Position numbers and translations under genes: made by a program. Source: Candidatus Bathyarchaeota archaeon (lineage in GTDB: Archaea > Thermoproteota > Bathyarchaeia > RBG-16-48-13 > JAGMEO01). From it: a DNA stretch of 8,765 bases. The notes under the pieces were generated by a model. That model saw only the letters and a program-made list of their open reading frames with translations, was not told where the DNA came from and searched no databases. Within the stretch, counting starts at the first letter, position 1. Each line of letters begins with the position of its first letter. The stretch is from positions 1-8,765 of the forward strand of contig JAGMEO010000019.1 of the NCBI GenBank assembly GCA_023128135.1, in the 5' to 3' direction. Below, piece after piece: positions 1-4,887 of this stretch.

Positions 1-96
1 ACCTTAACAATTGGAAACAACACCTACTGGGCGTACAAGTCAGATATTGCAGATGGAATCTTGCCATTAGAGGAGATAATTCATATTAACAGTTGA
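1..96 (+). CDS. C-terminal fragment of an unrecognised protein (5' end outside window)
   Basis: An open frame enters from the left edge and ends at TGA 94-96, giving about 31 residues that finish with LEEIIHINS. It contains an aromatic patch (NNTYWAYKS) and no motif I recognise, so no function is proposed. The next gene starts 23 bases downstream on the same strand with its own ribosome binding site, so the two may be co-transcribed. Because only the last residues are visible, it could also be a chance open frame. The direct run into a well-spaced downstream gene makes a real gene more likely. Confidence 0.5.
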   Translation, partial: TLTIGNNTYWAYKSDIADGILPLEEIIHINS

Positions 97-119
97 CAAC
101 ATTATGTAGGTGATGATCT

Positions 120-557
120 ATGGTTGAAGTGAAAGTTCCACACATCCCCATTCCACTGGATAAAACCGAAGAATTAAGAATCTATAAGAAACCCCGATTC
201 TTCTCTTACACACCAATATTATTCGGCTTATTCGCAGGTTTCATTATTTGGTTTTTATTCACTGTGAGTAGAGCACTTTTGATAGGCTTAATATTATGGG
301 TTGTTATCGTGGCGTTCATTTGGTTCTTCTTCTGGAGGAAGAGTGGCTACTGGTTCACAACCCAGAAGATCGTCATCCACGATGGATCAAAAATTCTGAT
401 AATTCCCTACGAGGAGATTGCGGTAAGTTCGATGGCGTTCGGGAAACACGACATCCTGTTCAGCACAATCTATGGGAAAGAACACGCACTCAAAGGCGTA
501 ACGAACGCCATGGACATGGTGAACATGATAATAAAAACGCGTAAAGAAGCCAGTTAA
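120..557 (+). CDS. Small membrane protein with two TM helices and a PH-like soluble domain
   Basis: This is a 145-aa protein starting at ATG 120, with a GGTGAT-type Shine-Dalgarno sequence at about 109-114. Residues 1-29 are polar and proline-containing (PHIPIPLD). Two hydrophobic helices follow at about 30-48 and 52-71, separated by a short turn with Arg51. The rest (about 76-145) is soluble. Its pattern YWFTTQKIVIHDG, then a strand ending in IPYEEI, then a terminal amphipathic helix, resembles the bacterial PH (bPH2/DUF304, YdbS/YdbT-like) arrangement of two TM helices plus a PH fold. That family link is inference from pattern only. The function is unknown; in such families it is usually membrane-associated and not enzymatic. 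By hand count, GC over 421-540 is 57/120, against 17/60 at 1381-1440 in the traX-like gene on the other side of the tRNA fragment. This fits a different origin but does not prove it. Confidence 0.7.
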   Translation: MVEVKVPHIPIPLDKTEELRIYKKPRFFSYTPILFGLFAGFIIWFLFTVSRALLIGLILWVVIVAFIWFFFWRKSGYWFTTQKIVIHDGSKILIIPYEEIAVSSMAFGKHDILFSTIYGKEHALKGVTNAMDMVNMIIKTRKEAS

Positions 558-593
558 CGCATACAATTAGTATTAATTTGCTTAAAAAAAGTG

Positions 594-661
594 GTATAAA
601 TTCTGTCCCAGCGCAGAGTTACACTGAGGTATCCATTCTCGTGTTCGCGATTTAACAGAAT
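594..661 (+). promoter_or_regulatory. Orphan TATA-like box with a spaced inverted repeat
   Basis: The TATA-like motif GTATAAAT lies at 594-601. The arms ATTCTGT (600-606) and ACAGAAT (655-661) are exact reverse complements, separated by 48 bases. No open frame follows on the plus strand within a sensible distance that is not a shadow. The motif could drive a short non-coding transcript or be chance in AT-rich DNA. The evidence is weak. Confidence 0.15.
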
Positions 662-662
662 G

Positions 663-851
663 CTAAGATCCTAATCTTTCGGTAATCCTTTTTATGTTCT
701 GTTCCTCGTCATTCAACTCTTTCTTTAAAAGTTTTTTCAACTTCGGACTATCCTCAAGCATACTCCGTATTATATTTAATCGTAACTTCTCTTCTTCTGT
801 TAAAAACTCTTCATCAGAATTTGCCATTTTTTTAACTCTGTCCTTTACCAT
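663..851 (-). CDS. Small charged helical protein, hypothetical
   Basis: This is a 62-aa protein read leftward from ATG 851. It is very rich in Glu, Lys and Leu, with a pattern suggesting two amphipathic helices (about 17-31 and 37-58), so it may dimerise or form a coiled coil. No Cys, zinc motif, membrane segment or clear HTH is visible. There is no good Shine-Dalgarno sequence before ATG 851 or before the second in-frame Met (residue 9, MANSDEEF), so the start is uncertain. The opposite strand has a longer open frame made almost wholly of Phe, Ser, Leu and Ile, as expected for the mirror of a Glu/Lys-rich helical protein, so I prefer this strand. An 8-bp palindrome lies 57-75 bases upstream. 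It is typical in size and composition of small accessory-region or plasmid-type archaeal proteins. No function is assigned. Confidence 0.5.
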   Translation of the reverse strand: MVKDRVKKMANSDEEFLTEEEKLRLNIIRSMLEDSPKLKKLLKKELNDEEQNIKRITERLGS

Positions 852-907
852 ATTTTATGTAATTTTGTCTTTTTCTCTTTTTTTGAGGATGCTAATTATC
901 ACTTTTT

Positions 908-926
908 CTATTCATTGTATGAATAG
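908..926. repeat. 8-bp inverted repeat, possible operator
   Basis: The arms CTATTCAT (908-915) and ATGAATAG (919-926) are perfect reverse complements around the 3-base spacer TGT. The repeat lies 57-75 bases upstream of the start of the small minus-strand gene. This is a plausible position for a dimeric regulator or a promoter-proximal hairpin. Chance is possible in AT-rich DNA. Confidence 0.4.
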
Positions 927-972
927 TTTAGATAAAGATGTTGGTAAAGACCAGATAAAATACTCTTTCACT

Positions 973-990
973 TTCGCGTGCGCGCGCGAA
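973..990. repeat. CG-alternating palindromic tract (TTCGCG...CGCGAA)
   Basis: TTCGCG (973-978) and CGCGAA (985-990) are exact reverse complements. The 14 bases 975-988 alternate strictly pyrimidine-purine (CGCGTGCGCGCGCG) inside otherwise AT-rich DNA. Such a tract can form a hairpin or left-handed DNA. Its role here is unknown. Confidence 0.45.
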
Positions 991-1041
991 TCTTACAATT
1001 TGAACGCTAAAATTCAGAAAACCAACAAGAAAAAAGTAGGG

Positions 1042-1070
1042 AGTGGAGAATAGCGGGTGATATCTCCACT
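1042..1070. repeat. 8-bp hairpin beside the tRNA fragment
   Basis: AGTGGAGA (1042-1049) and TCTCCACT (1063-1070) are perfect reverse complements with a 13-base loop. The loop contains CGGGTG (1054-1059), which is also the reverse complement of CACCCG at 1090-1095 inside the tRNA fragment, so two alternative structures are possible. The hairpin ends 9 bases before the tRNA-identical segment starts. It could be an integrase arm site, the end of the integrated element, or part of a decayed RNA gene. Confidence 0.45.
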
Positions 1071-1079
1071 AATGGCGGT

Positions 1080-1103
1080 GTTCAAATCCCACCCGGCCCA
1101 CCA
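1080..1103 (+). other. 3' end of a tRNA gene without its 5' part; candidate attachment site
   Basis: The segment reads as tRNA position 53 through the CCA end. It has G53, then the T-loop TTCAAAT with the invariant T54-T55-C56 and A58, then the 3' T-stem strand CCCAC (1088-1092). The 3' acceptor strand CCGGCCC (1093-1099), discriminator A (1100) and encoded CCA (1101-1103) complete it. A real tRNA would need GTGGG just before the T-loop and GGGCCGG about 70 bases upstream. The five bases before the loop are CGGTG, which break three of five T-stem pairs, and no GGGCCGG or G-U variant occurs in 558-1080. Identity to a tRNA therefore stops sharply at the T-loop. This is the pattern left when an element integrates at the 3' end of a tRNA gene: the intact tRNA stays at one end and the duplicated 3' segment marks the other. 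By orientation the element would lie to the left. No second copy or integrase gene is visible in the window. Confidence 0.6.
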
Positions 1104-1137
1104 CAGAAACAATATTTTTTCTCACGAGGCAAATTGA

Positions 1138-1770
1138 TCAGAAAAACCATGATTTAGCTAGATAAATCATAGTTAAATGAAGAGGATAATAAACATAGAA
1201 GAGGTACTTTCTCCACGTGGGATATGTGTTGTTTCCATAAATCTCTCTTTCAATTTTCAAAAAACCATGTTTGTGAAGAAGAAGAATTGGTAAAGCAAAA
1301 AGTGAAAAAGCTTGGGTTGGGGAAATTAACATAGAAAAAGCACTTAGTAACACAAACAGAACAATGCCCGCCTTTGTGTTTTCTTTAAGAACTTTCATAC
1401 AATAAATCATTGCAATGCCATAAAGGCCATAATCAAAGTAAATAAAGAAAGAAAGACAAACAGGAAGTAAAATCATTAACTCATCAATAAGAAACAAAAC
1501 ACCAAAAAACAAGGTGAAAAAGATGTTAAAATACTCAAAGGGCTCACGCCCCAGAGCAAGATAAAAAGGCACTTGAGAAATCAGAGCAAAAAGAAGAAGT
1601 CTAAATAAATAATTCTTCACATTCCTAGTGCTTTCAACTCCAAGGACTATTAGATAGCTGAATATTGGAAAGGATGTTCTTCCTATTATACGAAAAACAA
1701 TATTATCAATAAATAAAATTGCGCCTAAATGGTCTATCGTCATCGTTATTACAGCAATTATCTTTAACAC
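1138..1770 (-). CDS. TraX-family integral membrane protein
   Basis: This is a 210-aa, strongly hydrophobic protein with about seven or eight membrane segments. TraX-family marks seen are the N-terminal LKIIAVITMTIDHLG with Asp13-His14, then the RIIGRTSFPIFSYLI segment, then RLLLFALISQVPF. A C-terminal KYLFYVYYPLHL with His198 completes them. The family is named after F-plasmid TraX, which N-acetylates pilin, and it is related in layout to membrane acyltransferases. The substrate of archaeal and chromosomal homologues is not known. The start is GTG at 1768-1770, with AGGAAGAG just upstream (spacing is short); the frame stays open upstream but offers no better start codon. The length is close to that usual for the family. 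It sits alone between the tRNA fragment and another membrane protein gene. No pilus or conjugation genes are near, so a transfer role cannot be claimed. Confidence 0.8.
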   Translation of the reverse strand: MLKIIAVITMTIDHLGAILFIDNIVFRIIGRTSFPIFSYLIVLGVESTRNVKNYLFRLLLFALISQVPFYLALGREPFEYFNIFFTLFFGVLFLIDELMILLPVCLSFFIYFDYGLYGIAMIYCMKVLKENTKAGIVLFVLLSAFSMLISPTQAFSLFALPILLLHKHGFLKIEREIYGNNTYPTWRKYLFYVYYPLHLTMIYLAKSWFF

Positions 1771-1891
1771 TTCTCTTCCTAAATCAAAAAATTTTTTCAG
1801 AGAACAGACACCCCTTAAACGTGTGTTAGAGATTATATAATCAACTATGATGGAAATAGTATTAAGGAAGTCGAATTATCTTAACAGTTTT

Positions 1892-2293
1892 TTATGGAAT
1901 AATGATTTTAAATATGAAAACTTGTTCGTTTCTTAATTTTGTATAAACATGAATGTCGATAGCGTCCATATCCAAATATGCCACTTGTTCTAAACCATGT
2001 TCTTTAATCATATTACAAAAAACATAGCAATCTGGATTCCAGTTGTTTTGTTCAGCAATAATTTGATGTTTAGTTCCCTCTGGAATAGATTCAAGTTGTA
2101 AAACAGTTACACCTTGCCATTCAATGAAGCTTTTAACCTCTTCTTTCAGTTGGTTACTAGTATCAATTCGTCCATAATGCCAGGGTATAAAAGAAAAAAG
2201 AATGTATGCTGTAATGATTCCAGCTACAGCAATCAAGTATTTTAAGTTCTTTTTTATAAATGATTTACGAGGTTTTTTCCTTCTTTTTTTCAT
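1892..2293 (-). CDS. Single-pass membrane protein, hypothetical
   Basis: This is a 133-aa protein from ATG 2293, with GAGG about 10 bases upstream of the start. Residues 1-18 are very basic (KKRRKKPRK then KKNLK). One hydrophobic helix follows at about 19-38, and a soluble C-terminal part of about 95 residues is probably outside the cell by the positive-inside rule. The outer part has two Cys (CYVFC, near residues 89-93) that could form a disulphide, and a beta-rich ending (VFIFKIIIP). I do not recognise a family. A gap of 121 bases separates it from the downstream traX-like gene, so co-transcription is possible but not shown. Confidence 0.6.
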   Translation of the reverse strand: MKKRRKKPRKSFIKKNLKYLIAVAGIITAYILFSFIPWHYGRIDTSNQLKEEVKSFIEWQGVTVLQLESIPEGTKHQIIAEQNNWNPDCYVFCNMIKEHGLEQVAYLDMDAIDIHVYTKLRNEQVFIFKIIIP

Positions 2294-2374
2294 TACTCTT
2301 GTTCCTCATTTTATTCAAAGTTAATTGTTATTATACATCAATCCAAATCGATCATAGACAACAATCAGAGATAT

Positions 2375-2430
2375 TAAACTCCATCAAGAGTTTATTTACT
2401 AATTAATCTAATCGTAGAGATCATCGATTA
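2375..2430 (-). terminator. Two small inverted repeats after the tfe-HD-DUF2110 operon
   Basis: Just past the DUF2110 stop codon lie TAATCG (2409-2414) with CGATTA (2425-2430), loop 10, and TAAACTC (2375-2381) with GAGTTTA (2388-2394), loop 6. Read on the minus strand, the second is followed by an AT-rich stretch. They may end or protect the operon transcript. Archaeal termination mainly needs T-rich tracts, which are only weak here, so this call is tentative. Confidence 0.3.
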
Positions 2431-2434
2431 AAAT

Positions 2435-3199
2435 CTAACTTTTTCTTAATTTTTTGGGGGAGAAAGCACATAGTGGAACTCCAAAAAGGAAACGTCCGAT
2501 TTTAGCAATTATGCCAGGGGCGTCTACACCAAGTTTACAGATTATTGAATGTTCTAAGAATCCCAGCTCATCTATCTTAATTATAAAATGTCCCATCTTC
2601 GATCTTCGAATAGCATGTTCGACTTGTTTTAAGGTACTACCGAGTATTACAATTCTTTCAAAATCGAAGTTTATCCATTCAATAAATGTTTTACGCTGGC
2701 TTTCTGAGAGCTCTGCTTCTATTCGGTTTTTTTTAAAATCTACTTTTGTTAGTAGAATTTCTAATGGAAAGTACTCATGAAGGCAATAATGATTTATTAT
2801 GTGATCAATGGAATGTTTCATTCCGTTTGTCAGTTGAGCACACAATTTGTTGCGTGGAATTAAAGCATCAACCATTTCAGGGGAAGAAACACCAATGTCA
2901 ACGCATATACCATTACCAACTTTACGTGGACTAATAACTCTACCACGCATAGTTGAAGGAACACATAACCCATCTAATGTCGTATGGGCTTTGCCAAATT
3001 TACTTTTAAGATAATTTACTGCTGCTATTTCATCTTCTCCTATTATCTCGACCTGAATCCAACCTCGACGATTCATTGTAATGTTTTTTACTTTAACTTT
3101 TATGTTTGATAATTCTTTATGTAAAATTGTTTGAAATTGTTGGAAAGCTTCGATCTTCTTCGAACCGTAGAACTTCTGTGAAAGAGTGGTTTTTACCAA
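2435..3199 (-). CDS. DUF2110 family archaeal protein
   Basis: This is a 254-aa protein, third gene of the tfe operon. The start is TTG at 3197-3199, overlapping the last 7 bases of the upstream HD gene (including its TAA), so translation is probably coupled. The next in-frame Met is residue 42, which would remove conserved-looking sequence. An OB/S1-like stretch occurs at about 85-119 (RGRVISP, NGICVDIGV, DALIP). A basic helix occurs at about 189-202 (KQVEHAIRRSKMG), and a C-terminal segment CKLGVDAPGIIAKIGRFL at 221-238 is followed by a basic tail. DUF2110 is, to my knowledge, restricted to archaea and of unknown function. The S1-like look and the link with TFE suggest a role near RNA polymerase or RNA, which is inference. 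No catalytic motif is visible. Confidence 0.75.
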   Translation of the reverse strand: MVKTTLSQKFYGSKKIEAFQQFQTILHKELSNIKVKVKNITMNRRGWIQVEIIGEDEIAAVNYLKSKFGKAHTTLDGLCVPSTMRGRVISPRKVGNGICVDIGVSSPEMVDALIPRNKLCAQLTNGMKHSIDHIINHYCLHEYFPLEILLTKVDFKKNRIEAELSESQRKTFIEWINFDFERIVILGSTLKQVEHAIRRSKMGHFIIKIDELGFLEHSIICKLGVDAPGIIAKIGRFLFGVPLCAFSPKKLRKS

Positions 3200-3729
3200 A
3201 TTTTTTCCCCAACAACTGCCGAAATTTCTTCGTCAAGCTTTCTAAACCTTTTAATCGCTGGATGATTCCAACCAACTTCCTTCGAAAAATCATTTAACGC
3301 TTCTTCAAAACTGATGTATCTACTTCCTTTTACTAACTTGTCCGCGTAAGTGACGATTTTTTCTTCTAAACTTAAGGGAAGATAGTCACGGTTTGGTAAA
3401 CCAATTCTACGAGCTTCTTCACGGGGTATACCTGCACCAATATGTCTCTCAATAATTTTTATTAGAGGTTTAGGAAGATCTAATGAACTAGCGATTTTTG
3501 CCCCAATAATGCCATGTTGTATGTTGTGAATTTTAGATCTTCCTATGTCGTGAAGGAGACTGCCTATTTCAACCAGTTTCATATCAACTTGAATTCCTTT
3601 ATCGCGAAATCTTTTAGCGATCTTGACAGCTAAGTGGGAAACAACTTTGCAATGATGAATTACGGTTATTGAACAGCCTTCATCCTCTAGAATTTGAATT
3701 GCTTCTTTACTTGATGGGAGTCTTGGCAC
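3193..3729 (-). CDS. HD-domain protein, TIGR00295/HDIG-like (putative phosphohydrolase)
   Basis: This 178-aa protein carries the metal-binding pattern of the HD superfamily: His26 (HHCKVV), His60-Asp61 in LLHDIG, His72 (NIQHG), His96 (ERHIGAG) and Asp130 (YADKLV). It matches the small archaeal HDIG group known as TIGR00295. HD proteins usually cleave phosphate esters of nucleotides or RNA using two metal ions; the substrate here is not known. The HHCK, ERHIGAGI, GLP and YADKLV blocks are intact, so the enzyme should be active. The start is GTG at 3727-3729, with a strong Shine-Dalgarno GGGAGGG at 3736-3742, 6 bases upstream. It begins 17 bases after the tfe stop and its own stop overlaps the DUF2110 start, so the three genes form one operon. 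There is no membrane segment, so it should be cytoplasmic. Confidence 0.85.
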   Translation of the reverse strand: MPRLPSSKEAIQILEDEGCSITVIHHCKVVSHLAVKIAKRFRDKGIQVDMKLVEIGSLLHDIGRSKIHNIQHGIIGAKIASSLDLPKPLIKIIERHIGAGIPREEARRIGLPNRDYLPLSLEEKIVTYADKLVKGSRYISFEEALNDFSKEVGWNHPAIKRFRKLDEEISAVVGEKIW

Positions 3730-3746
3730 TCCAAACCCTCCCGTTG

Positions 3747-4256
3747 CTATTCACCTGATTCGTTTTTCAATTCTTCGATTCTTTTTCTAAGTATTTCAAC
3801 TGTTTTTCCTTTATCAAAATGTTTAAGTGGTTGTCTACATTCCGGGCAGTGGAATATAAGTTCCATAGCATCTTCGAAGACTACTCGTTTACAACTTGGA
3901 TTAGAACAGGAGTAAAATTCATGATCCTCTTCGTATTTTAGACGCGTTTTTAGTTTTTCCAGGATCCTCTTTTTCACGTTTTGAACGTAACCTTCAATTT
4001 GATCTGGTTGTAGTCTCCATTTGAAAATAAACCATCCTGATTCCGGATCCCTTGACCTGGTAGAACTGACTATGGAATAGTTACTTAGTCTATAGAGAAT
4101 CTTACGAACATTGTTAAGTCTCATTCCTGTCTCTATAGCAATCTTGTCGTCTGTAGTCTCGCCTAATGACCTTATAGCTTCCACTAATTTAACGGCATCT
4201 TCTCCACCAATTATCTCCGTGGCTTTTGTTAATAACTCCTTGTTAAAGGGCATCAT
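3747..4256 (-). CDS. tfe: Transcription initiation factor E subunit alpha (TFE)
   Basis: This 169-aa protein is the archaeal counterpart of the N-terminal half of eukaryotic TFIIE-alpha. Residues about 10-85 form the winged helix (DDKIAIETGMRLNNVRKILYRLSNY, then SGWFIFKWRL). A linker helix of about 88-108 follows, then a zinc ribbon with Cys117, Cys122, Cys137 and Cys140. A short Lys/Glu-rich helix ends the protein. TFE joins the TBP-TFB-polymerase complex, contacts the clamp, and helps open the promoter and hold the non-template strand. Length and all four Cys are normal for archaea. Two ATG codons lie in tandem (4256 and 4253); either could be used, and the Shine-Dalgarno sequence is weak (AAGG about 13 bases upstream). 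It is the first gene of the tfe-HD-DUF2110 operon and shares a 91-base divergent promoter region with trm56. Confidence 0.95.
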   Translation of the reverse strand: MMPFNKELLTKATEIIGGEDAVKLVEAIRSLGETTDDKIAIETGMRLNNVRKILYRLSNYSIVSSTRSRDPESGWFIFKWRLQPDQIEGYVQNVKKRILEKLKTRLKYEEDHEFYSCSNPSCKRVVFEDAMELIFHCPECRQPLKHFDKGKTVEILRKRIEELKNESGE

Positions 4257-4312
4257 TGAAACGTCGAACCTTACAAGAAAAAATCTTTCATTAATAATAC
4301 ATATTTTACAAA

Positions 4313-4322
4313 CTTAAATATT
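4313..4322 (+). promoter_or_regulatory. TATA box for trm56, likely leaderless transcript
   Basis: CTTAAATATT is centred about 30 bases before ATG 4348. Archaeal transcription starts about 25-27 bases past the TATA centre, which places the start within a few bases of that ATG. There is no Shine-Dalgarno sequence between them. The same AT-rich block (AAATATTTAAG on the other strand), or TAAAATATG at about 4300, could serve tfe. Confidence 0.5.
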
Positions 4323-4347
4323 AACAAATGTGAAAAATAATGTTAAT

Positions 4348-4887
4348 ATGCCAAAGATCACTGTGCTCAGATATGGGCATCGATACAATCGCGATTATAG
4401 ATTATCTACTCATATCTGTTTAATTGCTAGGGCCTTTGGAGCTAACGCTCTAATTTTAACTGATATAGTGGATAACCGATTGAGAGAGACCGTTGATAAA
4501 GTAGTTGATAAATGGGGAGGAAGCTTCAGATTAATTATGGGGGTTTCCTGGAAGAAAGCGATTAATGAATGGAAAGAAAAGAGCAGCATTATCTGTCATC
4601 TAACAATGTATGGTGAAAATATTGATGAAAGCAACGTCATCAAGCGTATTAAAGAAACAAATAAAGACGTATTAGTAGTTGTTGGCTCCCAAAAAATTCC
4701 TGGTGAAATCTTTCAACTTGCGGATTTTAACATTGCCATAGGAAGCCAGCCTCACAGTGAATGTGCGGCATTGGCTGTTTTTTTGGATAGATACTTTACT
4801 GGAAAAAAATTATCAAGGAAATTTGATAACGCAAAAATTCGAATAGCCCCACAAAAACATGGAAAGAAAATTTTTGAGGAATCATAA
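4348..4887 (+). CDS. trm56: tRNA (cytidine(56)-2'-O)-methyltransferase, aTrm56
   Basis: This 179-aa SPOUT-class methyltransferase transfers a methyl group from S-adenosylmethionine to the 2'-OH of C56 in the tRNA T-loop, stabilising the tRNA elbow (EC 2.1.1.206). The N-terminal family block VLRYGHRYNRDYRLSTHICL, followed by ARAFGA, spans residues 6-32. The trefoil-knot cofactor site is at about 108-148: VLVVVGSQKIPGE, then DFNIAIGSQPHSECAALAVFLDRY. Length is as usual for the archaeal enzyme. I chose ATG 4348 over the in-frame GTG 4330 because homologues begin directly with the VLRxGHR strand. The TATA box also sits at the right distance for a leaderless start there. It is divergent from tfe, and its last 6 bases overlap the convergent end of hflX. 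In many archaea C56 methylation is done by this enzyme or by a box C/D guide RNA. Confidence 0.93.
   Translation: MPKITVLRYGHRYNRDYRLSTHICLIARAFGANALILTDIVDNRLRETVDKVVDKWGGSFRLIMGVSWKKAINEWKEKSSIICHLTMYGENIDESNVIKRIKETNKDVLVVVGSQKIPGEIFQLADFNIAIGSQPHSECAALAVFLDRYFTGKKLSRKFDNAKIRIAPQKHGKKIFEES

Larger units (their letters stand above)
852..1137. other. Intergenic region of 286 bases with repeats and a tRNA fragment
   Basis: No convincing protein gene lies here. In order it holds a T-rich stretch upstream of the 62-aa gene, an 8-bp palindrome (908-926), a CG-alternating tract (973-990), an 8-bp hairpin (1042-1070) and a tRNA 3' end (1080-1103). A run of AT-rich sequence then leads to the end of the traX-like gene. 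The density of short structures in so little space suggests a junction or control region, not simple spacer DNA. Confidence 0.6.

Noticed and set aside
694..1053. Plus-strand open frame of 119 codons
   Set aside because: It is almost pure Phe, Ser, Leu and Ile in its first half, the mirror image of the Glu/Lys-rich gene on the other strand, and then runs through the palindrome and CG tract with no family match.
1030..1103. A complete tRNA, an intron-containing tRNA or a split-tRNA 3' half
   Set aside because: The 5' T-stem strand does not pair with the 3' strand, no 5' acceptor strand occurs upstream, and no D-arm or anticodon arm can be drawn. A split-tRNA half should still have a good T-arm.
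1..2434. Defence, toxin-antitoxin or conjugation system in the accessory part
   Set aside because: No nuclease, methylase, integrase, toxin, pilus or ATPase motif is visible in the readable proteins. A lone TraX-family protein and small unknowns are not enough to name a system.
4330..4347. GTG 4330 as the start of trm56
   Set aside because: The six extra residues are not family-like, there is no ribosome binding site, and the codon lies within the likely promoter.
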